NCBI RefSeq assembly: GCF_001180185.1
Contig: NZ_CVSS01000013.1
Coordinates: 1-47,531 of the forward strand
Reading direction: 5' to 3'
DNA from: Candidatus Pelagibacter communis
GTDB taxonomy: Bacteria; Pseudomonadota; Alphaproteobacteria; Pelagibacterales; Pelagibacteraceae
DNA length: 47,531 nucleotides
Made by a program: the position numbers and the translations under genes. The notes beneath the pieces are model-generated. The model saw nothing but the letters and a program-made list of their open reading frames with translations. It did not search any database and was not told the origin of the DNA. Of this stretch, positions 24,751-32,543 are shown piece after piece. Within the stretch, counting starts at the first letter, position 1, and each line of letters starts with the position of its first letter.

Positions 24751-24923
24751 GAATTAATTTTTCCGTATTTCTCCTCTAATAAAATTTTTTGTATCCATAT
24801 TTTAGCATCTACATAGGTGCTAACTTTGGGCTGAATAAGTGTTTTAAATAACTTTTTAATCATTTTTGAAGCATGTATGGAAAGAGTGTCAAAAAATTGA
24901 ACAGAATGTGGTAAGATTTGCAT
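24747..24923 (-). CDS. Hypothetical 58-residue protein
   Basis: An uninterrupted frame fills nearly the whole gap between thiolase and aceE on the minus strand. It starts MQILPHSVQFFDTLSIHASK and continues through LIQPKVSTYVDAKIWIQ to GKINS. It has mixed, non-repetitive composition, no signal peptide or clear membrane helix, and looks like a small helical soluble protein. Its TAA overlaps the thiolase TAG by four bases, the same convergent arrangement seen for three other gene pairs here. The start is 36 bases from the divergent aceE ATG. I recognise no family. The protein-like composition and the filling of an otherwise empty gap are the evidence. Confidence 0.5.
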   Translation of the reverse strand: MQILPHSVQFFDTLSIHASKMIKKLFKTLIQPKVSTYVDAKIWIQKILLEEKYGKINS

Positions 24924-24959
24924 TTAACAACTTTTTTATAGTGTATAAGACATAAAAAA

Positions 24960-27900
24960 ATGACTGAAAAATTATTAGTACCTGACATTGGTGATTTTGA
25001 GAATGTTGAGGTAATTGAATTATTAGTTAAAGAAGGTCAAGAAATTAAAAAGAACGATCCTGTAATAACTATAGAAAGCGATAAATCTAGTGTTGAAATA
25101 CCATCAATTTTTTCAGGTAAAATTGAGTCTATACTTGTAAAAGTTGGTGATAAAGTTTCAAAAGATGATTTAATTTTAAATATATCAAGCGTTGATCAAA
25201 AGCTTTCTTCTTCACAAGATGTTCCAAAAAATACTGAGAATTTAATCCAAGAGGCAGAAAGCTCCTTAAAAAAAACTCAAGAACAAAAAAAACCAATTCA
25301 AAAATTAGAAAAAGAAAAACCTGAAATAATGCAGGTAGTAAATGAAGGAGACATTGATCCATTAGAGACAAGTGAGTGGTTAGAATCTCTTTCAGACGTT
25401 ATAGAAAAGGATGGAAATCAGAGAGCTCACTATTTAATTAAGGAATTAATTAATAAAGCTTATATGGAAGGTGCTAATATTCCTTATACACAAAACACAC
25501 CTTATATAAATACTATACCTGTTAGTGAGGAAAAAAAGTCGAATGGTGATCAAAATATTGAGAGAAGAATTAGATCATTAATTAGATGGAATGCTGCCGC
25601 GATGGTAGTAAGAGCAAATAAAAAATTTCCTGAACTTGGAGGCCATATAGGAACTTTTGCATCTGCAGCTACTCTTTACGATGTTGGAATGAATCATTTC
25701 TGGAGAGCGAAAAACAATAAATTTGGAGGTGATTTAGTTTACTTTCAAGGTCATAGTGCACCAGGGATGTATGCTAGAGCTTTTCTTGAAGGTCGACTTA
25801 ATGAAAAGCAATTAGACAGTTTCAGACAAGAGGTTAATCCAGGTGGATTGTCTTCGTATCCACATCCATGGCTGATGCCAAACTTTTGGCAATTTCCAAC
25901 AGTGTCTATGGGGCTAGGCCCAATGTTAGCAATCTATCAAGCAAGATACATGAAGTATTTAATTAATCGAGGTTTAATTAAAGATGAAGGTAGAAAAGTT
26001 TGGGCATTTTTAGGCGATGGAGAAATGGATGAACCAGAATCCTTGGGTGCTATTGGTTTAGCAGCAAGAGAAAATTTAGATAATTTAATATTTGTAGTGA
26101 ATTGTAATCTTCAAAGATTGGATGGTCCAGTTCGAGGTAATGGAAAAATTATACAAGAATTAGAGGGAATTTTTAGAGGAGCAGGATGGAATGTGATTAA
26201 GGTGATTTGGGGTTCATATTGGGATCCGCTATTAGCAAATGATAAAACAGGCCATTTAGTAAAAACAATGAATGAAACTGTTGATGGAGAGTACCAAGCA
26301 ATGAAGGCTAGAGATGGCGCTTATGTGAGAGAAAAATTTTTTGGTAAATATCCAGAAACAAAAGACTTAGTATCAAGTCTTTCTGATAAAGATATCTGGA
26401 GATTAAATAGAGGAGGACATGATCCTCATAAAGTTTTTGCTGCCTACGATAAAGCATCAAAAAATATTGGAAGTCCTACAGTGGTAATTGCAAAAACCAT
26501 AAAAGGTTATGGAATGGGAAAAAGTGGAGAGAGTGTAAACACTACGCATCAAACGAAAAAACTAGATATAGATGATTTAATGTATTACAGAGATAGGTTC
26601 GATGTACCACTTACAGATCAACAAGTAAAAAACATAGAATATTACAAACCAGATCAAAACTCTCCTGAGATTAAGTATCTTAAAGAAAAAAGACTTCAAT
26701 TAGGTGGTTTCATTCCAGAGAGAACTACATATGCAAAACCAATTAAGGCACCACCAAAAGACATTTTTGACAACATGAAAGAGTCCACAGGAAAGAAAGA
26801 AATGTCTACTACTATGGCTTTAGTTCGAATGCTTACAAATCTTTTAAGAGATAAAAATGTTGCTCCAAGATTGGTGCCAATTATCCCCGATGAAGCTAGA
26901 ACATTTGGTATGGAAGGTTTTTTCCAAAAGATTGGTATTTATGCTCACGAAGGCCAAAAATACGAACCCGAAGATTCTGCACAATTAAGTTCTTATAGAG
27001 AGGAAAAAAGCGGACAAGTTTTAGAGGAAGGAATTAATGAAGCCGGCGCAATGTCTTCTTGGATTGCGGCAGGAACCTCATACACAAATCATGATATTGA
27101 AATGATACCTATTTATCTTTTTTACTCGATGTTTGGATTTCAAAGAGTTGGGGACCTTGCATGGGCTGGTGCGGATAGTCAGTCTAGAGGATTTTTAATT
27201 GGAGCTACAGCTGGAAGAACAACTTTAGCTGGTGAAGGACTGCAGCATCAAGATGGTCACAGTCATCTCATGGCTTCAACTATTCCCAATTGTGTATCAT
27301 ACGATCCAACATTTCATTATGAATTAGCAGTTATTTTTAGAGATGGATTAAAAAGGATGCATGAAAAAAAAGAGAATGTTTTTTACTACATTACAACTAT
27401 GAATGAAAATTATCCTCACCCAGCTATGCCCAAAGATAGGTCTTGTGAAGAAGGAATTTTAAAAGGAATGTATAAAATTAAAGAATTTAATAAATATAAA
27501 AAAACTAAAATCCAATTTTTGGGATCTGGCACAATTTTAAGAGAAATGATTGCTGGCGCTGAAATATTACAAAAAGAATATCAGATAGATAGTGAAATTT
27601 GGAGTGTAACAAGTTTTAATGAGTTAAGAAGAGACGGTCTAGAAGTAGAAAGATATAATCTTTTAAATCCAGACAAAGAACCAAAGAAGTCTTATGTTGA
27701 AAAATGTTTGGGTAACACGGAAGGACCTATTTTGGCCGCTTCAGATTACATGAGAATGAATTCAGATCAAATTAGACCCTATATAAATAAAAGTTTTTAT
27801 TCATTAGGAACAGATGGTTTTGGACGAAGTGATACTAGAAAAAATTTAAGAAATTTTTTTGAAGTTGATAAGGAACATGTTGCTACTTATGGATTAAGTG

Positions 27901-27998
27901 TATTAGCTAAAGAACAGCTTATAGCATCCAAGTACGCTAAAGAGGCAATCAAAAAATACAAAATAGATATTAATAAACCGATGCCAACAAAATTATAA
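24960..27998 (+). CDS. aceE: Pyruvate dehydrogenase E1 component, homodimeric type, with N-terminal lipoyl domain
   Basis: E1 decarboxylates pyruvate with thiamine diphosphate and acetylates the lipoyl group of E2. Residues 1-75 are a lipoyl domain with the lipoylation site IESDKSSVEIP (Lys42), about 50 of 72 positions identical by eye to that of the neighbouring AceF. A charged linker (about 77-130) leads to an AceE-type E1: GHIGTFASAATLYDVG, VYFQGHSAPGMYARAFLEGR, the ThDP motif GDGEMDEPES (about 351-360) ending near NCNLQRLDG, and AAGTSYTNHDIEMIP. Length is 1012 residues versus about 890 for normal AceE, the excess being the lipoyl module and linker. Stop TAA shares a base with the aceF ATG. 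Confidence 0.97.
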   Translation: MTEKLLVPDIGDFENVEVIELLVKEGQEIKKNDPVITIESDKSSVEIPSIFSGKIESILVKVGDKVSKDDLILNISSVDQKLSSSQDVPKNTENLIQEAESSLKKTQEQKKPIQKLEKEKPEIMQVVNEGDIDPLETSEWLESLSDVIEKDGNQRAHYLIKELINKAYMEGANIPYTQNTPYINTIPVSEEKKSNGDQNIERRIRSLIRWNAAAMVVRANKKFPELGGHIGTFASAATLYDVGMNHFWRAKNNKFGGDLVYFQGHSAPGMYARAFLEGRLNEKQLDSFRQEVNPGGLSSYPHPWLMPNFWQFPTVSMGLGPMLAIYQARYMKYLINRGLIKDEGRKVWAFLGDGEMDEPESLGAIGLAARENLDNLIFVVNCNLQRLDGPVRGNGKIIQELEGIFRGAGWNVIKVIWGSYWDPLLANDKTGHLVKTMNETVDGEYQAMKARDGAYVREKFFGKYPETKDLVSSLSDKDIWRLNRGGHDPHKVFAAYDKASKNIGSPTVVIAKTIKGYGMGKSGESVNTTHQTKKLDIDDLMYYRDRFDVPLTDQQVKNIEYYKPDQNSPEIKYLKEKRLQLGGFIPERTTYAKPIKAPPKDIFDNMKESTGKKEMSTTMALVRMLTNLLRDKNVAPRLVPIIPDEARTFGMEGFFQKIGIYAHEGQKYEPEDSAQLSSYREEKSGQVLEEGINEAGAMSSWIAAGTSYTNHDIEMIPIYLFYSMFGFQRVGDLAWAGADSQSRGFLIGATAGRTTLAGEGLQHQDGHSHLMASTIPNCVSYDPTFHYELAVIFRDGLKRMHEKKENVFYYITTMNENYPHPAMPKDRSCEEGILKGMYKIKEFNKYKKTKIQFLGSGTILREMIAGAEILQKEYQIDSEIWSVTSFNELRRDGLEVERYNLLNPDKEPKKSYVEKCLGNTEGPILAASDYMRMNSDQIRPYINKSFYSLGTDGFGRSDTRKNLRNFFEVDKEHVATYGLSVLAKEQLIASKYAKEAIKKYKIDINKPMPTKL

Positions 27999-29257
27999 TG
28001 TCAGAAATTGAAATAAAAGTACCTAATATCGGAGATTTCAAAGATGTAGAAGTAATTGAGGTTTTAGTTTCTGAGGGTCAAACTCTAAAAAAAAATGATC
28101 CTTTAATAACAATAGAGAGTGACAAATCTAGCGTAGAAATTCCTTCAAATTTTGATGGAAAAATTAAAACTTTAAAAACGAAGGTGGGAGATAAAGTTTC
28201 AGAGGGTGACTTAATCTTAATTTTAGAAAATATTAATGAAGTACAGAAAAAAGTTGAAAAAAAAACAGAAATTAAAAAAGAGATTAAAAAAACTCAGGAA
28301 ACAAAATTAGAGACTCAAAAAATAGCAGCTAATCAAAATAAAGTTTTAAATATATCATCTGCTAGTCCAAAGGTTCGAAAATTTGCAAGAGAGCTTGGTG
28401 TAGATATTAATCAAGTTGCAGGCAGTGAACGTAAAGGTAGAGTTATCGAGAGCGATATAAAATTATTTGTAGCTTCGAAATCTAATAACTTAGTTAATAA
28501 TGAGAATAAAAGTAATGAAAAAACAAAACAGGAATACTCTCACTCAGAATTTGGAGAAGTAGAAATTAAAGATATACCAAGGGTTAAAAAATTATCATCA
28601 AAATATTTGATGAATTCTTGGACTAATATTCCTCATGTTACCAATCATGATGAAGCAGATATCACAGAGCTGGAGGAATTTAGAACATCGCTGACAGATA
28701 TATATACTGGAGAAAAAAAAAAAATTACGCCTTTAGCCTTTATTGTCAAAGCTTTGACCGTTTCATTGAAAAAATTTCCTAATTTTAATAGCTCTATCGA
28801 CGATATTGATGGTGGAAAAATGACTGTTAAAAAATATTATCATATTGGGATAGCTGTTGATACTCCGCATGGTTTAATGGTTCCTAAATTAAGAAATGCA
28901 GACAATAAAAATATTAATCTTATAAGTTCAGAACTTAAAAATCTTAGTGATCAATGTAGAAATCTTAAAATTGATAAAAAAGAATTATTTGGTGGATCTA
29001 TGACAATAACAAGTTTAGGTGGAATTGGAGGATCGTTTTTCACACCTATTATTAATTTTCCTGAAGTTGCGATATTAGGAATTGGAAGATCTGAAAAAAA
29101 ACAAGTTTTTTTAGATGGAAAATTCGTTACAAGAACTATGTTGCCTTTATCATTGTCTTACGATCATAGAATTATTGACGGAGCAGAAGCCGCCCGTTTT
29201 AACAATGAATTAAAAGAAAATTTAGGTAAAAACTTTGCTTATAAATTAGCAGTCTAG
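27998..29257 (+). CDS. aceF: Pyruvate dehydrogenase E2 component, dihydrolipoyllysine acetyltransferase
   Basis: E2 forms the core of the complex and transfers acetyl from its lipoyl arm to CoA. There is a single lipoyl domain (1-77, Lys43 in ESDKSSVEIPS), a Lys/Glu-rich linker, a peripheral subunit-binding domain near 121-159 (SASPKVRKFARELGVD), and the catalytic domain with SYDHRIIDGAEAARF (His390). Length is 419 residues. With only one lipoyl domain here, the extra one fused to AceE may supplement it. The gene for E3 (lpd) is not adjacent; aceE-aceF is followed 8 bases later by a transporter gene. Confidence 0.96.
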   Translation: MSEIEIKVPNIGDFKDVEVIEVLVSEGQTLKKNDPLITIESDKSSVEIPSNFDGKIKTLKTKVGDKVSEGDLILILENINEVQKKVEKKTEIKKEIKKTQETKLETQKIAANQNKVLNISSASPKVRKFARELGVDINQVAGSERKGRVIESDIKLFVASKSNNLVNNENKSNEKTKQEYSHSEFGEVEIKDIPRVKKLSSKYLMNSWTNIPHVTNHDEADITELEEFRTSLTDIYTGEKKKITPLAFIVKALTVSLKKFPNFNSSIDDIDGGKMTVKKYYHIGIAVDTPHGLMVPKLRNADNKNINLISSELKNLSDQCRNLKIDKKELFGGSMTITSLGGIGGSFFTPIINFPEVAILGIGRSEKKQVFLDGKFVTRTMLPLSLSYDHRIIDGAEAARFNNELKENLGKNFAYKLAV

Positions 29258-29265
29258 AACAGATT

Positions 29266-30156
29266 ATGTCAAAAACAGTCTCATTATTTAGTGCATTATT
29301 ATGCACATTTATTTGGGGAACCACTTTTATTGCTCAAGATACAGGAATGGACAATATAGGCCCTTTCACTTTTAACGCTGTAAGATTTTTTGTTGGATTT
29401 TTAGCAATTGTTCCACTTGCGTTTATATTTGAGGTAAAAAAATTTAAATCAGAGTTTAAATTAGACTTCAAAACATTTGCTATACTTTCTTTTTTAATTG
29501 GACTATCACTTTTTTTAGGTTCAGCATTACAACAAGTTGCTCTTTTGTATACAGATGTAGCTAACGCAGCATTTTTTACTATTTTTTATGTCCCAATGGT
29601 ACCAATAATAATTTTTCTATTTAGAAAAAAATCAATACATTGGAGTGTTTGGCCCTCTGTAGTTCTATGTTTAATTGGTGGTTATCTACTTACGAATTTC
29701 CACGATGCAACAGTAAGACTTGGTGATACACTTGTTGTATTAGGTGCTTTGTTTTGGAGTACGCATATTATTTTTACAGGAATAATAGTTACTAAATATA
29801 ATTTACCTCTAACTTTAGGCGCTATTCAAACTTTATTAGTAGCGATATTTTCTTTCATGATCGGATTTATTTATGAGGAATTTATAATCAAAAATATTTT
29901 AAATGAAATAGACTCAATTTTATACGCAGGAATTCTTTCAGGAGGCTTTGCTTTTGTTTTACAAATTTATGCACAAAAAAATATTACACCTGCCCCAGCA
30001 GCGATAATCTTTTCATTAGAAGGTGTTTTTGCAACAATTGCAGCTTGGTTTTTATTAAATCAGATATTAGGAGCTAATAATTTAGTAGGATGTTTTTTTA
30101 TACTATGTGGTGTTTTATTGTCTCAATTACTACCTTTGATAAAACGACCTGTTTAA
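29266..30156 (+). CDS. EamA/DMT-superfamily transporter
   Basis: A 296-residue inner-membrane protein with about ten hydrophobic helices forming two EamA repeats. The first repeat begins SALLCTFIWGTTFIAQ and the second begins near GDTLVVLGALFWSTHIIF; YTDVANAAFFTIFYVPMVPI and PAPAAIIFSLEGVFATIAAW are characteristic repeat ends. Members export amino acids or other metabolites; the substrate is unknown. It lies 8 bases after aceF, apparently in its operon, and shares its stop (TTAA, 30153-30156) with convergent uppP. Confidence 0.92.
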   Translation: MSKTVSLFSALLCTFIWGTTFIAQDTGMDNIGPFTFNAVRFFVGFLAIVPLAFIFEVKKFKSEFKLDFKTFAILSFLIGLSLFLGSALQQVALLYTDVANAAFFTIFYVPMVPIIIFLFRKKSIHWSVWPSVVLCLIGGYLLTNFHDATVRLGDTLVVLGALFWSTHIIFTGIIVTKYNLPLTLGAIQTLLVAIFSFMIGFIYEEFIIKNILNEIDSILYAGILSGGFAFVLQIYAQKNITPAPAAIIFSLEGVFATIAAWFLLNQILGANNLVGCFFILCGVLLSQLLPLIKRPV

Positions 30157-30920
30157 AAATAAATTATCGACAATAATATTAATGCAATTATTAATCTATA
30201 AATTACAAAAATATTTAATGAAAATTTATTTAAATAATTTAAAAAAAATTTTACGGTTATATATGAAAACAAAAAAGACAAGACTATAGCAATAATTACC
30301 AATAAATTAATTTCTAAAGTTTCATTCTGTATATCTTTTAACCCAAGAAAACTTGCTCCTGCTAATGCAGGGATAGAAAGCAAAAATGAAATTTTTCCTG
30401 AGTCGACTCTATTAAAATTTAAAAATCTTGCAGCAGTCATAGTAATACCTGCTCTACTAACACCAGGTATTAAAGCAAGTATTTGAAATAATCCTATGAA
30501 TATTATTGATTTAATACTTAAATTTGAGGAAATATTTTGATCAGTTTTTTTCTGATCAGCAAAGTATAAAATAATACCAAAAAATAATGTGGTCCATGCT
30601 ATAACTTTAATATTTCTTAAAAGATGTATTAATTCTGTTGAATGTAATATGTATCCAAAAATAATAAGTGGTACCGAACCTATTATGATTAATTTTAATA
30701 ATTTGTGATTATTTTTAAGGCTGAATAAATCTTTTCTAAAAAAAAATATTATTGCTATCAAAGAACCTAAATGTAAACTTATATCTATTAACAAGGAGCT
30801 TGCTTTAAGATCATATAAGCTGGACACTATAATCAAATGAGCTGATGAACTAATTGGTAAAAATTCTGATATTCCCTGAATAGCTGAGAGAACAAGGATT
30901 TCTATAAAATCTTGAAACAT
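30153..30920 (-). CDS. uppP: Undecaprenyl-diphosphatase
   Basis: UppP (BacA) dephosphorylates undecaprenyl pyrophosphate to recycle the lipid carrier for peptidoglycan and polysaccharide synthesis. The 255-residue integral membrane protein has both signature blocks: AIQGISEFLPISSSAHLII near the N terminus and ALIPGVSRAGITMTAARFL in the second half, with several helices between. It is a single-gene unit: convergent with the EamA transporter and divergent from gltD across 183 bases. Confidence 0.95.
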   Translation of the reverse strand: MFQDFIEILVLSAIQGISEFLPISSSAHLIIVSSLYDLKASSLLIDISLHLGSLIAIIFFFRKDLFSLKNNHKLLKLIIIGSVPLIIFGYILHSTELIHLLRNIKVIAWTTLFFGIILYFADQKKTDQNISSNLSIKSIIFIGLFQILALIPGVSRAGITMTAARFLNFNRVDSGKISFLLSIPALAGASFLGLKDIQNETLEINLLVIIAIVLSFLFSYITVKFFLNYLNKFSLNIFVIYRLIIALILLSIIYF

Positions 30921-31039
30921 ATAGTTGTCGTAACTTAAAAAATATCCTTTTAAAACAATTCGATTTAATCATAGTAGGTATGCAAAAATTAAAATTTCAT
31001 TATTTCTTGCCCATTTTAATCAAATTTAAGTCATACTTA

Positions 31040-31067
31040 TTGACCTAAATAATTCTTTTACTAATAA
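31040..31067 (+). promoter_or_regulatory. Probable promoter of gltDB
   Basis: TTGACC (31040-31045) and TAATAA (31062-31067) are 16 bases apart, giving a start near 31074 and a leader of about 30 bases before gltD. The -35 box is identical to that of rpsT. No riboswitch-like structure is evident in the 183-base gap. Confidence 0.5.
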
Positions 31068-31103
31068 AAACAATGTATATTTTGCCACTATTTTAAATAA
31101 ATT

Positions 31104-32543
31104 ATGACTGATAAAATGCTTAAATTTGTAAAAATAGGTCAACAGACTCCACCTAAAAGGAAGGTTGAGAATAGAAAGGATGATTTTAATGAAATTTATG
31201 ACGATTTCATAAAACAAAAAGCTCAAGAGCAATCTAGCAGATGTTCACAATGTGGAGTTCCTTTTTGTCAGGTCCATTGTCCACTTAGCAATAACATTCC
31301 AGACTGGTTAAAATTAACAGCAGAGGGAAGACTAAAAGAAGCTTACGAATTATCTCAAAGCACAAACAATATGCCTGAAGTTTGTGGAAGAATATGTCCA
31401 CAGGACCGTCTTTGTGAGGGCAATTGTGTTATTGAGCAGTCAGGTCATGGGACAGTAACGATAGGATCAGTAGAAAAATATATAACAGATAATGCTTGGG
31501 AACAAGGCTGGGTAAAACCAATTGAGGTAGAATATGAAAAAAATCAGAGCGTTGGTATTATTGGTGCAGGACCAGCTGGTTTAGCAGCAGCTGAACAGTT
31601 AAGAAAAAATGGATACAAAATTACAGTGTATGATCGTTATGATCGTGCAGGAGGTTTATTAATTTATGGTATCCCAAATTTTAAATTAGAGAAACATGTT
31701 GTCGAAAGACGAACTAAGCTTCTCAAAGATGGTGGCATAAAATTTGAACATAATTTTGAGGTTGGTAAAGATGCTACTTTAGAAAATTTGAGAAAAAAGC
31801 ATGATGCAATTTTAATTGCTACAGGGGTATATAAACCAAGAGAAATTAACTTACCTGGAAATGACTTAGAAAATATTTTTCCAGCTATGGAATTTCTTAC
31901 AGCATCAAATAAAAAAGGTTTGGGAGATAAAGTTGAATTATTTGATAAAGGAATTTTAAATGCAGAAGGAAAAGATATTGTTGTAATTGGTGGTGGTGAC
32001 ACTGCTATGGACTGTGTAAGAACCTCTGTAAGACAGAAAGCAAAGTCGGTTAAGTGTCTTTATAGGAGAGATAAAGAGAATATGCCAGGTTCTGCAAGGG
32101 AAGTTTCTAATGCCGAAGAAGAGGGAGTTGAATTTGTTTGGTTATCAAGTCCTAAAGAATTTAAAGGCACAAATAAAATAGAAAAATTAATTATTGATCA
32201 AATTCAACTAGGTGAACCTGATGAATCAGGTAGAAGAAAACCAGAAATTAAAGAAGGTTCAGAATTTGAAATTAAAGCTGATATGGTTATTAAAGCTCTT
32301 GGATTTGATCCAGAGGACTTGCCTTATTTATTTGACTCAAAAGAATTACAAGTAACAAAATGGGGAACTTTAAAAACAAACTTCGATACTATGGAGACAA
32401 ATTTAGAGGGGGTATTTGCAGCTGGGGATATAGTAAGAGGTGCATCACTTGTCGTTTGGTCAATTAAAGATGGTAGAGATGCAGCAATTGCTATGAAAAA
32501 TTATTTGGAAAGTAAAGAATTAAAGAAAATAAAAGTAGCATGA
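31104..32543 (+). CDS. gltD: Glutamate synthase (NADPH) small subunit
   Basis: GltD oxidises NADPH and passes electrons through FAD and iron-sulfur clusters to GltB for glutamate formation. The N-terminal cluster-binding cysteines are in CSQCGVPFCQVHCPLSNNIP and VCGRICPQDRLCEGNC; the FAD motif is GIIGAGPAGLAAAEQL and the NADPH motif VVIGGGDTAMDCVRTS; the C-terminal AAGDIVRGASLVVW closes the FAD fold. Length is 479 residues. The TGA overlaps the gltB start (ATGATGG), so the subunits are coupled, in the order D then B. Confidence 0.97.
   Translation: MTDKMLKFVKIGQQTPPKRKVENRKDDFNEIYDDFIKQKAQEQSSRCSQCGVPFCQVHCPLSNNIPDWLKLTAEGRLKEAYELSQSTNNMPEVCGRICPQDRLCEGNCVIEQSGHGTVTIGSVEKYITDNAWEQGWVKPIEVEYEKNQSVGIIGAGPAGLAAAEQLRKNGYKITVYDRYDRAGGLLIYGIPNFKLEKHVVERRTKLLKDGGIKFEHNFEVGKDATLENLRKKHDAILIATGVYKPREINLPGNDLENIFPAMEFLTASNKKGLGDKVELFDKGILNAEGKDIVVIGGGDTAMDCVRTSVRQKAKSVKCLYRRDKENMPGSAREVSNAEEEGVEFVWLSSPKEFKGTNKIEKLIIDQIQLGEPDESGRRKPEIKEGSEFEIKADMVIKALGFDPEDLPYLFDSKELQVTKWGTLKTNFDTMETNLEGVFAAGDIVRGASLVVWSIKDGRDAAIAMKNYLESKELKKIKVA

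Noticed and set aside
30978..31046. 22-codon plus-strand frame upstream of gltD
   Set aside because: No ribosome binding site, no conserved feature, and length expected by chance; the predicted gltD promoter lies across its end.
30921..31103. Riboswitch or attenuator ahead of gltDB
   Set aside because: SAR11 uses riboswitches for some amino-acid genes, so I looked, but no glycine, SAM or glutamine-type core or terminator hairpin is evident.
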